Shown: positions 46,052 through 59,562 of the stretch, one piece after another
How positions within the stretch are numbered: position 1 is the stretch's first letter
Layout of the letters: the number at the start of each line of letters is the position of its first letter
Assembly (NCBI GenBank): GCA_037954665.1
Contig: JBBMOL010000435.1
Location: forward strand, 186,001 to 250,000
DNA length: 64,000 nucleotides
Direction of reading: 5' to 3'
Origin: Laguncularia racemosa
Taxonomy: Eukaryota; Streptophyta; Magnoliopsida; Myrtales; Combretaceae
The notes under the pieces: model-generated
Seen by the model: only the letters and a program-made list of their open reading frames with translations
Databases searched by the model: none
Told to the model about the DNA's origin: nothing
Program-made: the position numbers and the translations under genes

Positions 46052-49000
46052 TGATGGGTGTCGAATCCAACAAAATAAAACCAACTCCTAGACAATTATA
46101 TGATTTGCATATAGTGGTGAGTAGGGTCGAATCACAGAGATTGGTTAAACTTATTTCTATTCAAGGAGAAATAAAAGGGAAAAGAAAAATGGGGGGGTTT
46201 TGTTTGTGAATCGAATAAAGTTAAAACAAGACAAGAAAATTGAATATTGATAAAAGCCAGCTGAAGGAATCAGATAGTTTAATTCTAGGAATTGATCATC
46301 GATGCAAATGTTTTCTATTCTTAGTTCTAGATAAATTGGTATGGTTATTAACAAGCTCTAACAACCTATCTCCTCCTCACTTCCTCGATAACCTCAGACA
46401 AGCGCTTTGAATTATTTCTCTTATTGATTAAAAACCCTAGACAAGCGCTTTGGATTTAATCTATCAATAGCATTAAGATCTAGAGAGACCACCAATCATG
46501 CCAGTAGATTATAAGATAACCTATTTAAACATGATCACACACCTCCATAACATGAATTCAATCATTTCTTTAATAACCAAACATGTTATTGCGTCACAAA
46601 GACTAGAACAATCAAACATTACGAATTTGACGTGCTAGTTGACAATATATTAACTTGCTAATTGAGTAGAAGAGCTCTATTCATACCAATCAACAAAGAT
46701 AATAATGACAAAACGATCAGAAGATATATGAATACCCGAAAACAAAGAATAGATTAAATACAAGTCAATTAGACCTCACAATTCGTGGAGAATTAAACAT
46801 CTATAATCCTTTGGCTAGAAAAGTAGCTTAGCTACTCATGTTCATCAATAAAATGAAAAATAAAAATAAAAACATAACAAGCCTCTGTTTCCGGCTGCCT
46901 GCTCTGTCTCCTCCTTTCCTCTTGTCTCCAAGGTGATTCCAGATTCAAAGATTAAAAGTTGTCCTAACCCTCTAGGGTTGGTTCTATTTATATTGTTAGG
47001 GAGATGGTAATTCCTTGTTTTGATCCAATTGAAAGATGACTTCTCAAAAATATTTAAATTTAGCACCCTTGCCCCCATTTAACCTGATTTTCAGATGATA
47101 GAATTAAAGTCCATTTCCTTATGATTTCTATAAAATCAATAAAAAATTTTAAAAACAATTTATACTATAAAGTTTGGGAAAAAATAAAATGGCTCTATAA
47201 AAATTCCCCCACACTTAATCTTTTTTTGTCCTAAGAATTGCATCAAATCAATTGAGAAATCTGTCATAGATTATACAAACTTTTTTTTCCCATCTTCCAA
47301 GCATCTATTCATTTGAAATTTCATAAACTTGAAATTTTAAGTCTACTATTTCCAACCAAAATTGGTTTCCTGTGTTTTCAAAAAACTATGGAAAAAATTT
47401 CAATAGCAAATTTCAAAACAAACAAACTTTAATCCTCATGTTTAGCAAAAGAATTTTTTTTTCCAAAAGTAAATTTCTTAATCCACTAAGGAAAAAACCC
47501 AAATTTAAAACCCCTTTATTGGAAAATTATCAAGCATATTTAAAACCCTTTCAGTATAAAGTAAAAGCATATGGGATAACCCCCCTTTGCTTTGATATTC
47601 TCCCTTTTATAATCTTTGTTTTATTCCAAAGAATGTTCAAAAATTTATGTTCTTTTGAAATTTTTCAAGCATTTTTTTTGACGGGTTTTTCCCCCCCTTT
47701 TTTCTGAACTTTTGCCTTTTTTTTGCCCTTTTTCGTTATAGTGAGTTCATTGAGTCGGGGAACATCCCAAACCCATCACTCAAGTGCCCCGGGGTTTTTA
47801 AAATTCCCCCCAGGACTCTTTCCCCACCTAACATTCAAGCTTGAACAGTGTCCTCACTGTTCCTAATTTAGCACAATTGAAAAAGGAATTTAACAACTCA
47901 AGGAACATTAGAGAATAAGAGAAAGGAAATACTGGTACTTTCCTGGTATTGGAGTTTTCCCTTAAGCTTTTGGAAATTTGTCATCTAATGATATCTATCC
48001 TTGCTACAGCTGATCCAAAGAGTTCAAAACTACACTAAAATCAAAACAAACTAAACTAAAACAAAACAAAACTAAAAGAATTTTTTTTTTTTTTTACAGG
48101 GGTTTTGCCTCCCATGAAGCCCTTCTTTAACGTCTTTGGCTAGACGTTCCGGCTAGATGTTCGGTTTAAGGATTTTGATTCCAGCTTGGTGCCTATGGTG
48201 ATGGGTTAATAAATCCGCAATAAAAACAGGAGAGATATCGCTAGATTTTTCATGGCATCATAAATGTTAAATTTAATCACTTCCCCATCAAATTCCATAT
48301 TTTAGGTACCATCATTTACATCAATTTTCGTCTTGAAAATGTCTTAAGGAATGGCCCGCCCTAATAATATCAGTGATGAAGTATGAGAATCACTATCATC
48401 CATGTCAGCACATAAAAATCAGCAGGAAAAACCAACCCATTGACTTGAACTAAAACATCCTCTAGAACTCCCTCAGGATAAACATTGGACCTGTTAGCAA
48501 GTTGAACAATTAACACCCCCTTTCCTTCAAAGGACCAACATTTAAACGTTGATAAACAGACAAAGGCATGACATCGATAGAAGCTCCTAGATCACACATG
48601 GCTTAAGCGATTCCAAGTTACCTATTTTGCAAAGAATGGTGGGAAAATACCTGGATCCTTACATTTTGGGAGGAAGCTTCTTCTGAAATAGCTAAAACAT
48701 TTTCACTCACACTAATCTTTTTATTACCCTTTTAGCTTTCTTTTGTTAGTGCACAAGTCTTTGAGAAATCTAGCATAGCGCGGTATTTGCTTAATTGCAT
48801 CAAGCAAAGGAATATTTACCTCGACTTTGCGAAAAGTTTCCAGAATCTCTTTTTTTCCGCTTCATTCTTGGATTTCGCTAATCTTTGGGGGGGAAAGGAG
48901 GGTATCAATGTGACCTTCGATGGCTCAACTAGAGACTTGCTAATCTGGTCGCCCTGCTGGCTCAGAGTCCCAAATCTCTTTTTTTGGTCTCTTCCTCAAG

Positions 49001-52000
49001 ATTTGACGGATTGTCCCTTTATTATTTGATCCCTGCAATTCGTTCCCCTTCTTAGGGTAATTGCATTAACGCTTTGCTTCGGGGTTTTAAAAGTTTGAGA
49101 AGGTAACTACCTTGAGTTCTAACCTGTTTACAGCTGAAGCAAGTTAGCTTACCTGAAATTTTCCAAGTTTTGAATGCTTTTTCTTTGTTTTCCTCCTGAA
49201 ATTGTTTGGTATTCACACTAGAGACTTAACAATATCCTCAAGGGGCATACCTGAAGTGAAGGAGCTTGGGTACGTGGTGTGATGGCTTAGGCTGGAATTG
49301 TTTGGACATGTTGAGGGTTATTGCCCTATCGGAAGTTAAGATGATCCCTTCCATCCCGGGTTGTAAGTATTCGAGTAGGGGTCATTTCTTCCTTTGTGGG
49401 GTCCTGGGAATCCTCCTACAGCATTGGGTGTTCATGATTGTCATCTTGCAATGTGGGGCACATGGTCGGTCGGATGATTAGGAGCAGCGCAAATTCCACA
49501 AGCCTTCACCTGCTGCGTTTTTCCAAAAGCTAGCTGCTGCACAAGGGAGGTAAGATTAGAAATTTGATGTTCAACGTTTGACACACTTACCTCATTTACC
49601 TTCCTTGAAGATGCATCAAAGCCTATACCCAAATTGTTGCGAATTGGCAGCCATAATGGAGATCAATTCCCTAGCTTGACCAGGGTTTTGTTTACTATGG
49701 CGCCTCCACTTGCAGCATCCATCATCTTTCTTTTCCCTCGGAAGTAGGCCCCCCCTAGAAGTATTGGATAAGGAGTTGTTCCAGATATCCCATGTTTTTG
49801 GGGCAGCTTGCACACATTGTTGAAACCTCCCCAATACTCATGAAGAGTCTCGGTGTCCCTTTGTTTTATACCACAAATTTCTCTTCTTATACCACGGCTC
49901 GATGCGGGGAAATTTGTCCAAGAAGAGTCTTACCATATCTGTCCAAGTGGGGATAGAACCTGGAGGCAAATAAAACAAAACAATTTTTAGCTTTAGTACT
50001 TAAAGAAAATGGAAAAGCACGTAACTTGATTTATCGTCGATTATTCCTTTGCGGCCTCATACTAAAACACACTATATGGAACTCTTTCAAATGTTTATGA
50101 GGATCTTCATTCTCAAGACCAGAAAGGTGGGTAGCAGATGTACAACCCAGATTTCAACTCGAATTCAATAGCTATTCGGGATTGTGAATACAAAGTGGTT
50201 GTTGATTCACATCCGGTGCAGCCAAACTCCCTTAATGTTCTCCCTTTAGATTTGCCATGTTTGTCCTCTTTTTCAGAATCAAGGGATGAACAGACAAGTC
50301 CGATACTAAGTTCAGTCCGGGGGATGATCTAGCTTCTTGTCGCAGCCTCTTTAGAGTCTTCTCAATCTCCGGATTATAAGTTATTTCACACTGTCTGAGA
50401 AGAACGAGTCATAAAAGAATAAAAATAAATTTAACAATATCCCCGGCAACAGCGCCAAAATTTGATGGGTGTCGAATCCAACAAAAATAAAACCTACTCC
50501 TAGAAAATTTTATATGATTTGAAATATAGTGGTGAGTAGGGTCGAATCCACAGAGATTGGTTTTAAACTTATTTCTATTCAAGGAGAATAAAAGGGAAAA
50601 GAAAATTGGGGGAGGGGGGGGGGGGGGGGGTGGTTTGTTTGTGAATCAATAAAGTAAAACAAGATAAGAAAATTGAATATTGATAAAAGCCTAGCCAAGG
50701 AAATCAAGATAGTTTAATTCTAGGAATTGATCATCGATGCAAATGTTTTCTATTCTTAGTTCTAGATAACCGGGTTTATGGTTATTAACAAGCTCTAACA
50801 ACCTATCTTCCTTACTCCTCGTAACCTCAACAAGTGCTTTGAATTATTTCTCTTATTGGATTAAACAACCCTAGATAAGCGCTTAGGATTTAACCTATCA
50901 AAAGTATTAAGATCTAGAGAGACCACCAATTCCCTGCCAGTAGATTTTTAAGATAACCCATTTTTAAAAAATGATCACACACCTCCATAACATGAATTCG
51001 ATCATCTCTTTTATAACCAAACATATTATTGCGTCACAAAGACTAGAACAATCAAACAATTACGGATTTGACGTGCTAGTTGACAATATATTAACTTGGC
51101 TAATTGAGTAGAAAAAGCTCTATTCATACCAATCAACAAAGATAATAATGACAAAATGATCAGAAGATATATGAATACCCGAAAACAAAGAATATATTAA
51201 TACAAGTCAATTAGACCTCACAATTCGTGAGAATTAAACATCTACAATCCTTTTGGGTAGAAAAGTAGCTTAGCTTACTCATGTTCGTCAATAAAATGAA
51301 AAAAAAAAATAAAAACATAACAAGCTTCTATTTTCAGCTGCTTGCTCTGCCTCCTCCTTTCCTTCTTGTCTCCAAGGTGATTCCAGATTCAAAGATTAAA
51401 AGTTATCCTAACCCTCTAGGGTTTTGGGTTTTATTTATATTGTTAGGGAGATGGCATGTGATCTTTTGCTAGCAAGATACAAAATATCTTTCCTTTTCCA
51501 AGTAGATTTCGAGAAGTAAATGTTCATCCGCCTGCACACCCTAACACACGGCCGGGGGTCAAGCCGTGCCATCCTCTGTGCATATTTCATGTATCATCTT
51601 CTGTGTCCAGTGTGTACCACGGCTCCACCCACGGCTAGATTTCCAATCGGCCTTATTCTTACATAATCAACAAGTCTTCATCCGTACCCATGTGTACCAC
51701 GGTTTACACCCACCCCCAGATTTAAAGCCGTGCCATCCTCTGGTTGATGTTCCACAATTTCTTCTCCTTGGACGTCTAGCTTCCACCCACGGCTCAAAGC
51801 AGGTTTCTCCTATGGCTGCCACCACGGCCGTTGCCCTAAAGCCCGCGTCTCTCTCTTTTCAAAGTCACATTTCCGTCTTCTTGTCCAGTGTGTAACACGG
51901 TTTTGAACCTTGGCCGTGCCTCAAACCGTGCTTCCTCCGGTGGTGTAATTCCTTGTCTTTATCCAATTGTAGATTTACTTCTCTAAAATATTGAAAAATT

Positions 52001-52132
52001 TCATCCTTGACTCCATTTAACCTGATTTATCATGATGATAGAAATAAAGTACCATTTCCTTATGAATTCTATAAATCAATAATAATTTAACACAATTTTT
52101 ACTATAAAGATTTAGTATAAAAGGCTCTATCA
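46052..52132 (-). mobile_element. A(-), second copy with two internal losses
   Basis: AAAAG lies at 46047-46051 and 52133-52137, the same insertion as 10550-17535. The 3' LTR (46052 to about 47200) lacks the segment matching 11513-12005, with the join near 47007. The 3' region lacks about 460 bp matching roughly 12800-13262, with the join near 47838. The 5' LTR is 50463-52132 and the primer site 50440-50457. The element is otherwise colinear. Confidence 0.85.
48140..50412 (-). pseudogene. A(-) gag-protease, second copy
   Basis: Counterpart of 13561-15828, start ATG at 50412. Gag (50412-49190) with its zinc knuckle (near 49480-49520) and protease (near 48590 and 48370) are recognisable. The TAA between them recurs near 49150, which confirms it. 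Small insertions and losses break the frame many times. Confidence 0.8.
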
Positions 52133-52137
52133 AAAAG

Positions 52138-55100
52138 TATCATCCCAATATCCTCTTCATTCACTTCTCCAATTTCGGGGTTTTCCAAACGAGATAGATG
52201 ACCAACAGCTAGGTTTTCAGCTCCTTTTTGTCCCGAATCCCCCAAATCGAATTCTTATAGAAGTAAGATCCCCCGAATGAGTCGCGGTTCGCATCTGTCC
52301 CTTTGGGTAATAAATACCTGAGGCTGAATGGCCCGTGTAAACAATTACCCCTAGACAAAATTAAATAAGACCGAAACTTGTCAAAAGCAAAAATTACAGT
52401 AAGAAGTTCCTTTCGGTCATAGTGTAGTTCTCTTGGCACCTGTGAGGGTCTTACTAGCATAGTAAATAGGCTGAAAAATGTTTATCCCTCCTTTGTCCCA
52501 AAACCGCTCCAACAGCGAAATCACTTGTGTCACAAAAATTAATTCGAAAGGAAGATTCCAATCAGGAGCCACCATGATAGGTGCTTGGGTTAACTTTTCC
52601 TTTAAACGTATTAAACGCTGAAGGCATTCACTAATGAATTCATAAGGCATGTCCTTTTCTAATAGCCGTGTTAAAGGACGAGCTATTTTAGAGAAATCTT
52701 TAATGAACCTCTAAGAAACGGCATCCCCAAGGAAACTCCGAATGGCTTAATCGAAGAAGGTGGGGGGAAGTTTTGCAATGGAAAACCACCTTTGCACTTC
52801 CATTTTCAATTCCTTATGAGAGATTTTATGCCCTAAAACAATGCTTCTTTCACCTAAAGGGACATTTCCCCAATTTAAAAAACTAGATTTGTTTTTTCTC
52901 AAATCAAAATTTTTTTCCAAATTAATGAGACAATCATAAAAAGAATCCCCAAATGGAAAAATCGTAAAAAAACACCCCCATAATGCCCCTTCCACAAAGC
53001 CCCTAAAAGATGGCTAGCATACATCGCGGGAAATTAGGGTGCATTGCATAACCCGAAAGGCTATGCCTAACGGAAAGTACCATAAGGCAAGTAAACGGGC
53101 TTTTCCTGACCCTTTGGACAATTGGAATTTGGAAATACCCTGACTTTCCACTACAAAATAGTAATACAAATGTCTTGCCAAAACCTCTCCGCATCTGGCC
53201 CAAAAAAGGGAGGGGGAAAGACCTTCGAGTTGTTCTTTCAATCTTTTATAATCTAGTCCCCTCCCCCTCCTGTTATAGTTCTCGGGGTATGAGTTTTTTC
53301 TTTCATTGGGCACCATAGCCCCATTCCTCCTTTTTTTGGTACACTTGTACAGGGCTGCCCCAAAAATTTGTCGAAATAGGATTTTAACCCGCATCCATGA
53401 TTTGATCACCTTTTTCTTCACGACCTCTCGAATTTTGGGGTTTTTTAATTTCCCTTTTGAGGTTGCACCACGTTTGAAATCATCCTCAAAAAATTTTAGG
53501 GGTGCAAAATGAAGGACAATCCCCCGAATATCAGAAATCTTAAAGCGAGAGCAGCTTGTCCCCTAAGACCCCCAATGGCCCATCCTTTTGTTCCTTTCAA
53601 ACTAGTAGCAATAATGACAGGGATTTTTAGAATTAGCCTCCAAAAAGGCAACCCCAGATTTTTGAGAGTTGTTTTTAACTCGATTCTGGGGTTCCTAAAA
53701 GATGGTTTAAGCCTTCTTTCCTCACTATATTATTTCTCAAAACCCTTTTACAAACCCCCTTCCTCAAAAGCATTCAATTCAGCCCCACTTTTTGAATAAA
53801 AAATTCTCACACTCTTTCCCCCTCCAATTTGCTGCAACTAAACCAAAAGGTCACGACATAAAATTCCCTGCATAGAACTCATACAACATATAACACAGTC
53901 AATAGAAAGCAAGAATCATCACACTTAAAAAAAGTTTCAAGGTTCCCGGGTTTGTCACAATTAACTATCTTCTCCCACGCTCAAACCAGTTTCCCATCCA
54001 CATCTATCATACTCGTGTAGTCAAGGAATGGTGTCCCAAGATAAAAGGGGACCTCTAATTTGCATCCATTTCCAAATAAAAAAGTCAATAGGAAAAATAA
54101 TTTTTACCTTACGGCGTCCTTCAAATTTCCCCTCTGGGGAAATTTGACTGAGTGTTTTGCCACTACAAATCATCCTGCAGGTTTTGGGCTCACCAAGTTT
54201 GAGTTTTCCAAACAGTGAATAGGGGGATCAAGTTTATACTTGCCCCAAGGTTACCAAGGCTCTCTCCATGGGCAGTTAAACCAAATTTGGCAGGAAAGTA
54301 AAACTGCTTGGACCCTTGAGTTTTTTGGGGCAACTTATTCCAAATTGTAACATTCTGCCCAAAATGATCGTGGAAACCTCTTCTAGCCATTTTTTTTTCG
54401 ACGCAAATCCTTCAAGAATTTTTTTGTACCTGGGCATCTGCGAAAGAGCTTCTACAAAGATATATTAATATGAAAATTTTTAAAAAGATTAAAAACTTAT
54501 CAAATGTTCTTGCCTTTATCTTTTTTTCAAGCGCCCTTTGTAGGAAATTGGAGGCTTGTAGGCTGAATGTTGAAGTCTTGGCCTTTCCAAATCTTCGCCC
54601 TTACAAGCTTTTTTTCCTTTTCCCTTGTATAGCTTGTTCCTCTTTCACCTTGTCTTGTCTACCTTAACCTCTTATTTTGAAAACCCCTGACACCCAATGT
54701 GTAGAAGCAATTCCTTTCCATCCTAAGGGCACCCCCTTCATTTGTCCCTTAGTTTAGGTTTCGGAAGAAAGGACGTTAGGTCTTTTGAAAACTTTTTGCA
54801 ATCGCCCACTGGTTTTTTCCGTTTTGTGAATAAAAGCCTTGGATTTTAAAGTGGTACGGGTGCTTGCGGGCGCAGTATGAGGTTTGAATGAATTTGGGAA
54901 ATCAAATCCTCAAATTGGATTCTTTTCGTAAAAGGTAGGGGAAGGGGCCTTTGGAATCCAAGTGCAGGTGCATTACCCGAGGAATTGGGGGATTTCCATA
55001 AAAAAATAGGGTGATTGCGACCTGGATTATACTTTTTTTGAAAGGGGTTGTTCTAGATTGACAGGATTGCAAAACAAAATCAACTTGCCCCATAAAATCA

Positions 55101-55860
55101 TGACCCCCTGAGCAGTTTGATTGCCATTGGAAAATATTGGGGGACTCAAATATTGCTGTCCCTAAACCCCTTTTTTGGTTAGAGCTCAACCTTTGCTACA
55201 AGGTTATAATTTTTCAACTTCAAGATCCTCGCTCTTTACCTTATTTTCCATTCCCACTGAGGTTATTTCTTCGCCATGTTTTCAAAACAGCTGTAGAGGC
55301 TCCTCGGGGAGTTTCACATTAAGTTCCCAGCAGTAGAACATCAATGGTTTATCGTGTTGGTAATCAACCCCTTAAGAAGGGGGAATTGAAACCAAGGGGC
55401 ATCTGATGAGGGGGGCCCCGCCTGAGCAATTCCTTAAAACCTTAACCAGATTCATGAAGGGGCTCATTTCCACTGAGTAAACGATGTGATATCATTTCTC
55501 GTTTGGCCGTTTTAAAAGGCGGGAAGTGTAGTCCAAAAATGTTTTTCCCCAATTGGGCCCAAGTTGTGAGGAGTTCCCATCAAGGAGGAACCATCCCCTT
55601 TCCCCCCATGTGAAAAGGAAAAAAACGCACTTCAAAGTTATCATCACCCATTTGTTTAACTGTTTTTACGATGTTTTAGAAACATCTGGATGGAGCATGG
55701 GGATCCCATCAACTAAAACCATCAAACTGGGAAAAGATTATGGATCATGTTTCATTTTAGAAAATTTTTACTTCAAAACTGTTTGGGGTTATTTCAGGCT
55801 GACATACAAAATCCTGTGCTATCCAATGTAGGTCTGGCATAATCAACCATCTTCACGTTT
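52138..55860 (-). pseudogene. Element B gag, protease, RT and RNase H, second copy
   Basis: Counterpart of 17541-21394. The RNase H end (52138-52650) is fairly accurate; RT from about 52700 to 53450 and gag from 54800 to 55860 are very noisy. The loss of Asp in the YTDH box is repeated here (near 52338), so it is a true feature. No additional coding information is gained. Confidence 0.8.
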
Positions 55861-56180
55861 GATCGCTATTTCCCGCAACTGAATTCTCACCCTCACTAGA
55901 ATGCAAATTTTCCCTTCACCCAATTGGATTTTAAAATGGTTTCCCCCAACTTTTTTAAAGGCACTCCTCAACCCTTTTTCTGGAGTCCCTCAATCTCAGA
56001 TCAAAAGCAAAAAGTTTTGGGCAAAGGCTCCTTTTTATAAACCCAAATAAAATCAAGGGGGAAAAATTTGTTCCCCCCAAAAAAAATGAATTAACAAAAC
56101 AAAACAAAGAATAAAGGTTAAAGTATCAGCATTGAGCTTTTTTTTAATATGCCAATCCCCGGCAAACCCCACCAAAAACT

Positions 56181-57561
56181 TGTTGATGACCGTAATCACA
56201 CAATTAAAAATCCCCTTTTTACGATCTCGTTATGATCAAATGGGAAGTGCACCCATCGATTTTTAATAGTATAGAATTTGTTCAGGTATCGTTCCTCGGA
56301 CAACAAGTACCAATAATAAATCAAACCGATATCTAACCGACCAAATTTTAGAGGTTTTTGTTTAAATTAAAAAACTTAACAAAACCCATAGCAATTAAAA
56401 AAAAAACACAAAAACTTGATTACTAAACCGATAATTTTAAAAACTACCCCACCCTTAACTCCCTTTAATTTCTGTAAACTTTACCCTTTTTTAAATCAAA
56501 AATGAACAAGTTAACTCTAAACCCGGGGGTATCTAAAACTAAGCCAATGTTCTTCCCAATCATTAGCTCCCAACCTTTTAAGCATTGATAAAGATTCCTC
56601 TTTTATCAAAATCAATTAAAAATTCATTAACACCTTGAACCCTCAACAGGGGAATTATTTTAATTCAATCTAATACGAAAAATTTATGTTCCTATCCCTA
56701 GATTTTCATACAAATTTTTATTCATGCATGATCTATTTAAACAAAGGTTTTCCCAATCAACTTTTAAGAAATAAGCAAACTCAATGTGGATACATCAAAA
56801 ATTTGCAACACTATATAACAAAATAAATAAATTTAAGAATTCTACTATTTTATTTAAAATGCAATCAACCCCAAAATTAAAATGCAATTAGAATTGTAAA
56901 GGGTTTGGGATGAAAGAATTTTGCCATCATATTTTTCAAAATACAATCAATGAAAATGAAAAACCCGTGGAAAAACACTTCAAAGATAAAGGTTAATCCG
57001 TTGATGTTTTCTTTTTTCCCTTAGGTAAGTTTCCTCGTCTCCCTCTTCTTTCTTTTCTTGTTTTTTCTATCTGTCAGGTGTCTTTTTCACTTCCTTTTTG
57101 GTTTTTTTTTTTTTTTTAACCCCCCCCTTCTAGAAAAAAATGATATATATATTATGGAAATAAAAAATCTCCCGAAAAGGCCCAAAAAATTTTTTTCCCT
57201 TACATGGTTCAACCCAGGTTATTACCCGGCCCGCAAATGTCTAAAATAATAAAGAACCCACGCTAATAAACACCACCGTGTACTTAAAAACCCTGTAAGC
57301 TTTTGTTGGGGTTTTCAAGCTAAACACCGGGCCGGCTTTGGGGAAAACACGCTCGTGTACTTTCCCCCGTTTCTTCCAAAAAAACAATTTCTTCGTTTTT
57401 TTTCTCCACAATCCAACGATATCTCCTTTTAGAAGGTGGTCCCCTCCTTAAACGAAAAAATTTTTTTTAAGTATAAAATTCTTCCAAGTAAAATCAAATT
57501 ATTACACAAACAAATAGAAACTCTAAATACAAGCGTTTAAAAAAAATTTTTTTCTTTTTCA
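56181..57561 (-). repeat. 5' LTR of element B, noisy copy
   Basis: Counterpart of 21731-23152, starting TGTTGATGACC. The primer site is at about 56156-56174. C2 resumes on the right at 57562. Confidence 0.8.
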
Positions 57562-59562
57562 AGAGACTTTCGTTGCCCCTTTAAAAGGGAGGGCAAAAGG
57601 GGGTCCAACTTGTTTAGGGTTCCGACGTAGGGCCCAATGCTATACTAGACCAATTAGCTGCGTTTTCAGGGGAACAAAAAAGTAGGGGAGGCAGTGAGAG
57701 CAGTGGACAAAAACCCCCAAATACTATTAGAGAAAATTTACCTATAGGAAAGGAAAAAAGGAATAACACCAAAGTGAGGCAGATTTCCTGGGTCTATATG
57801 TAAAGGCAAATCAGATCAATTTTTTTAAAAGCATGGGATTTGGGGAAAATGGCACATATGTCCAAATAAGAAAGGGGATGACTGTTATGGAGGGATTGGG
57901 GAAGAGTTGAGGATGACAATGAACAGTTGAACCACGATTTTTTCCCCGCCGTAGGATATTTTGTACCCGACTACAAAAGCCTGAGGGGCGACAGGGAACA
58001 AAATCTACCATTAATTGGTTTCCAGGCCTAACTTTTTCTCTTTATATAGGAAAATTAAGGGAAACATATTTTTACACCCTTGCAGAATCTAGGTAAACCC
58101 TTTGTGTACCCACATTTTATAGTGGTGTTGCACGAATGTTTTAATCTGCTGCATGGTAAAACAAATTACATCTTCTATATTTTCCACATCCCTAGCCCTT
58201 ATAACTTGCATTGGCTGGGTAATCGAGGTAGTATTATGTTCACTTAGTGAAAGGTCCTTGAGTGTTTGGGGAAAATTCATATGGGTCTTATGGAATTTGT
58301 CCCCAATGCATTCCCCTTTGCTGTTAGGTCGGGCCCTTTGGGTTTTTTGATCGCGGGTTCAGATGGTTTAGAAACACCACATGTTTTGTATAGGCGTTCC
58401 CATAGTTTTTTTCCCCCAATGACTCCATTTAGGTACATCAGTTTCAGGAACGATTAAAACACCCATATTTGTACCGGAAGAGCAGACAATAGAGACTTAG
58501 GGTTCAACTCCCCAAAATTTATCCTCCAATTTTAGGGGGAAATCTTTAGAAGGCCCGAGGAGATGATGGGAAAATTCCCCGGCACCCCTTGACCTTTTTA
58601 GAATCGATTTGGGTTGATCTAAATTACTCATATTTTTTTTGTCATTTCTTTTATCTAATAAGTATTTGAGAAATAATCTTAAGGGATAAAAAAAATCTCC
58701 ATGGGATGCCAAATGTCCCACACTATTGAGGACACGGGGGCTCTTTTTTGATTTACAATCAAAGATCCCGTGATTTTTCCATTGAAGCATTGGTTATAAA
58801 AATTATGATATTTTTTGTACTTTGTAATTGTTTTTATAGACTATTTTAAGTTGTATTTTCTTTTAGGACACTTATTTTATTGTAATTTCCATTTAGGACC
58901 AGCCACCTTAAAAGTGGCAAACTTGTAATTTTTACCATTATCTAACCCTAGGAGTAACAGGTAAAAAATACTTCCCTTATAGTAGGGTTTGAGGAGCCAT
59001 TTTTCCATATTTGAAACATACACTTTACGTTTTGGGAATTAGGGTTCTTCCCTAGTTCAATTTCTCTTATCAATTTCAATTCAAAAATTTGGAATTTGTG
59101 GTGAGTGCAACAAAGGGAAATTGTGAGTCATATAAATTTTTCTTATTTTTTGTGTTTTCATTTCATCACTAGTGAGTCATATCTAGGGTTAAATTTGGAA
59201 GTTCCTGGTCAGATTTTTTTATTGCATTTGTGATCAATTATCTTGTTATAGGATTGATTTCTTTAGTGCTTGATCTTATCATCTCATTGGTAGCGTGAAT
59301 TTGTGCTTGTTGGAAGTTTGATATATCAGGGTTTTGGTTCTTTTCTTCTTCAATATTTCAAGTGGAATTCACTTGATTTTATTGTTATTTAGTGAAGGTG
59401 ATCATTATTGGATGATGATTGCATCTTTGAACCTTTGGATTTCATAAAATTTTCCCATTAGGGCTCACATAAATTCCATTTCAATTAGACTGTTTGTATG
59501 TGAGTTGAAGTTTGTTTCTTTGATTAATTTGATTGTGCTTAGACTTGGTTTTGAGCACATCA
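57562..59562 (+). pseudogene. C2 right part and 3' LTR, second copy
   Basis: Counterpart of 23153-25214. Gag tail and protease (57562-58600) are noisy. The 3' LTR (58564-59562) becomes accurate from about 58800 and ends GCACATCA followed by ACAAA, as in the clean copy. Confidence 0.8.
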
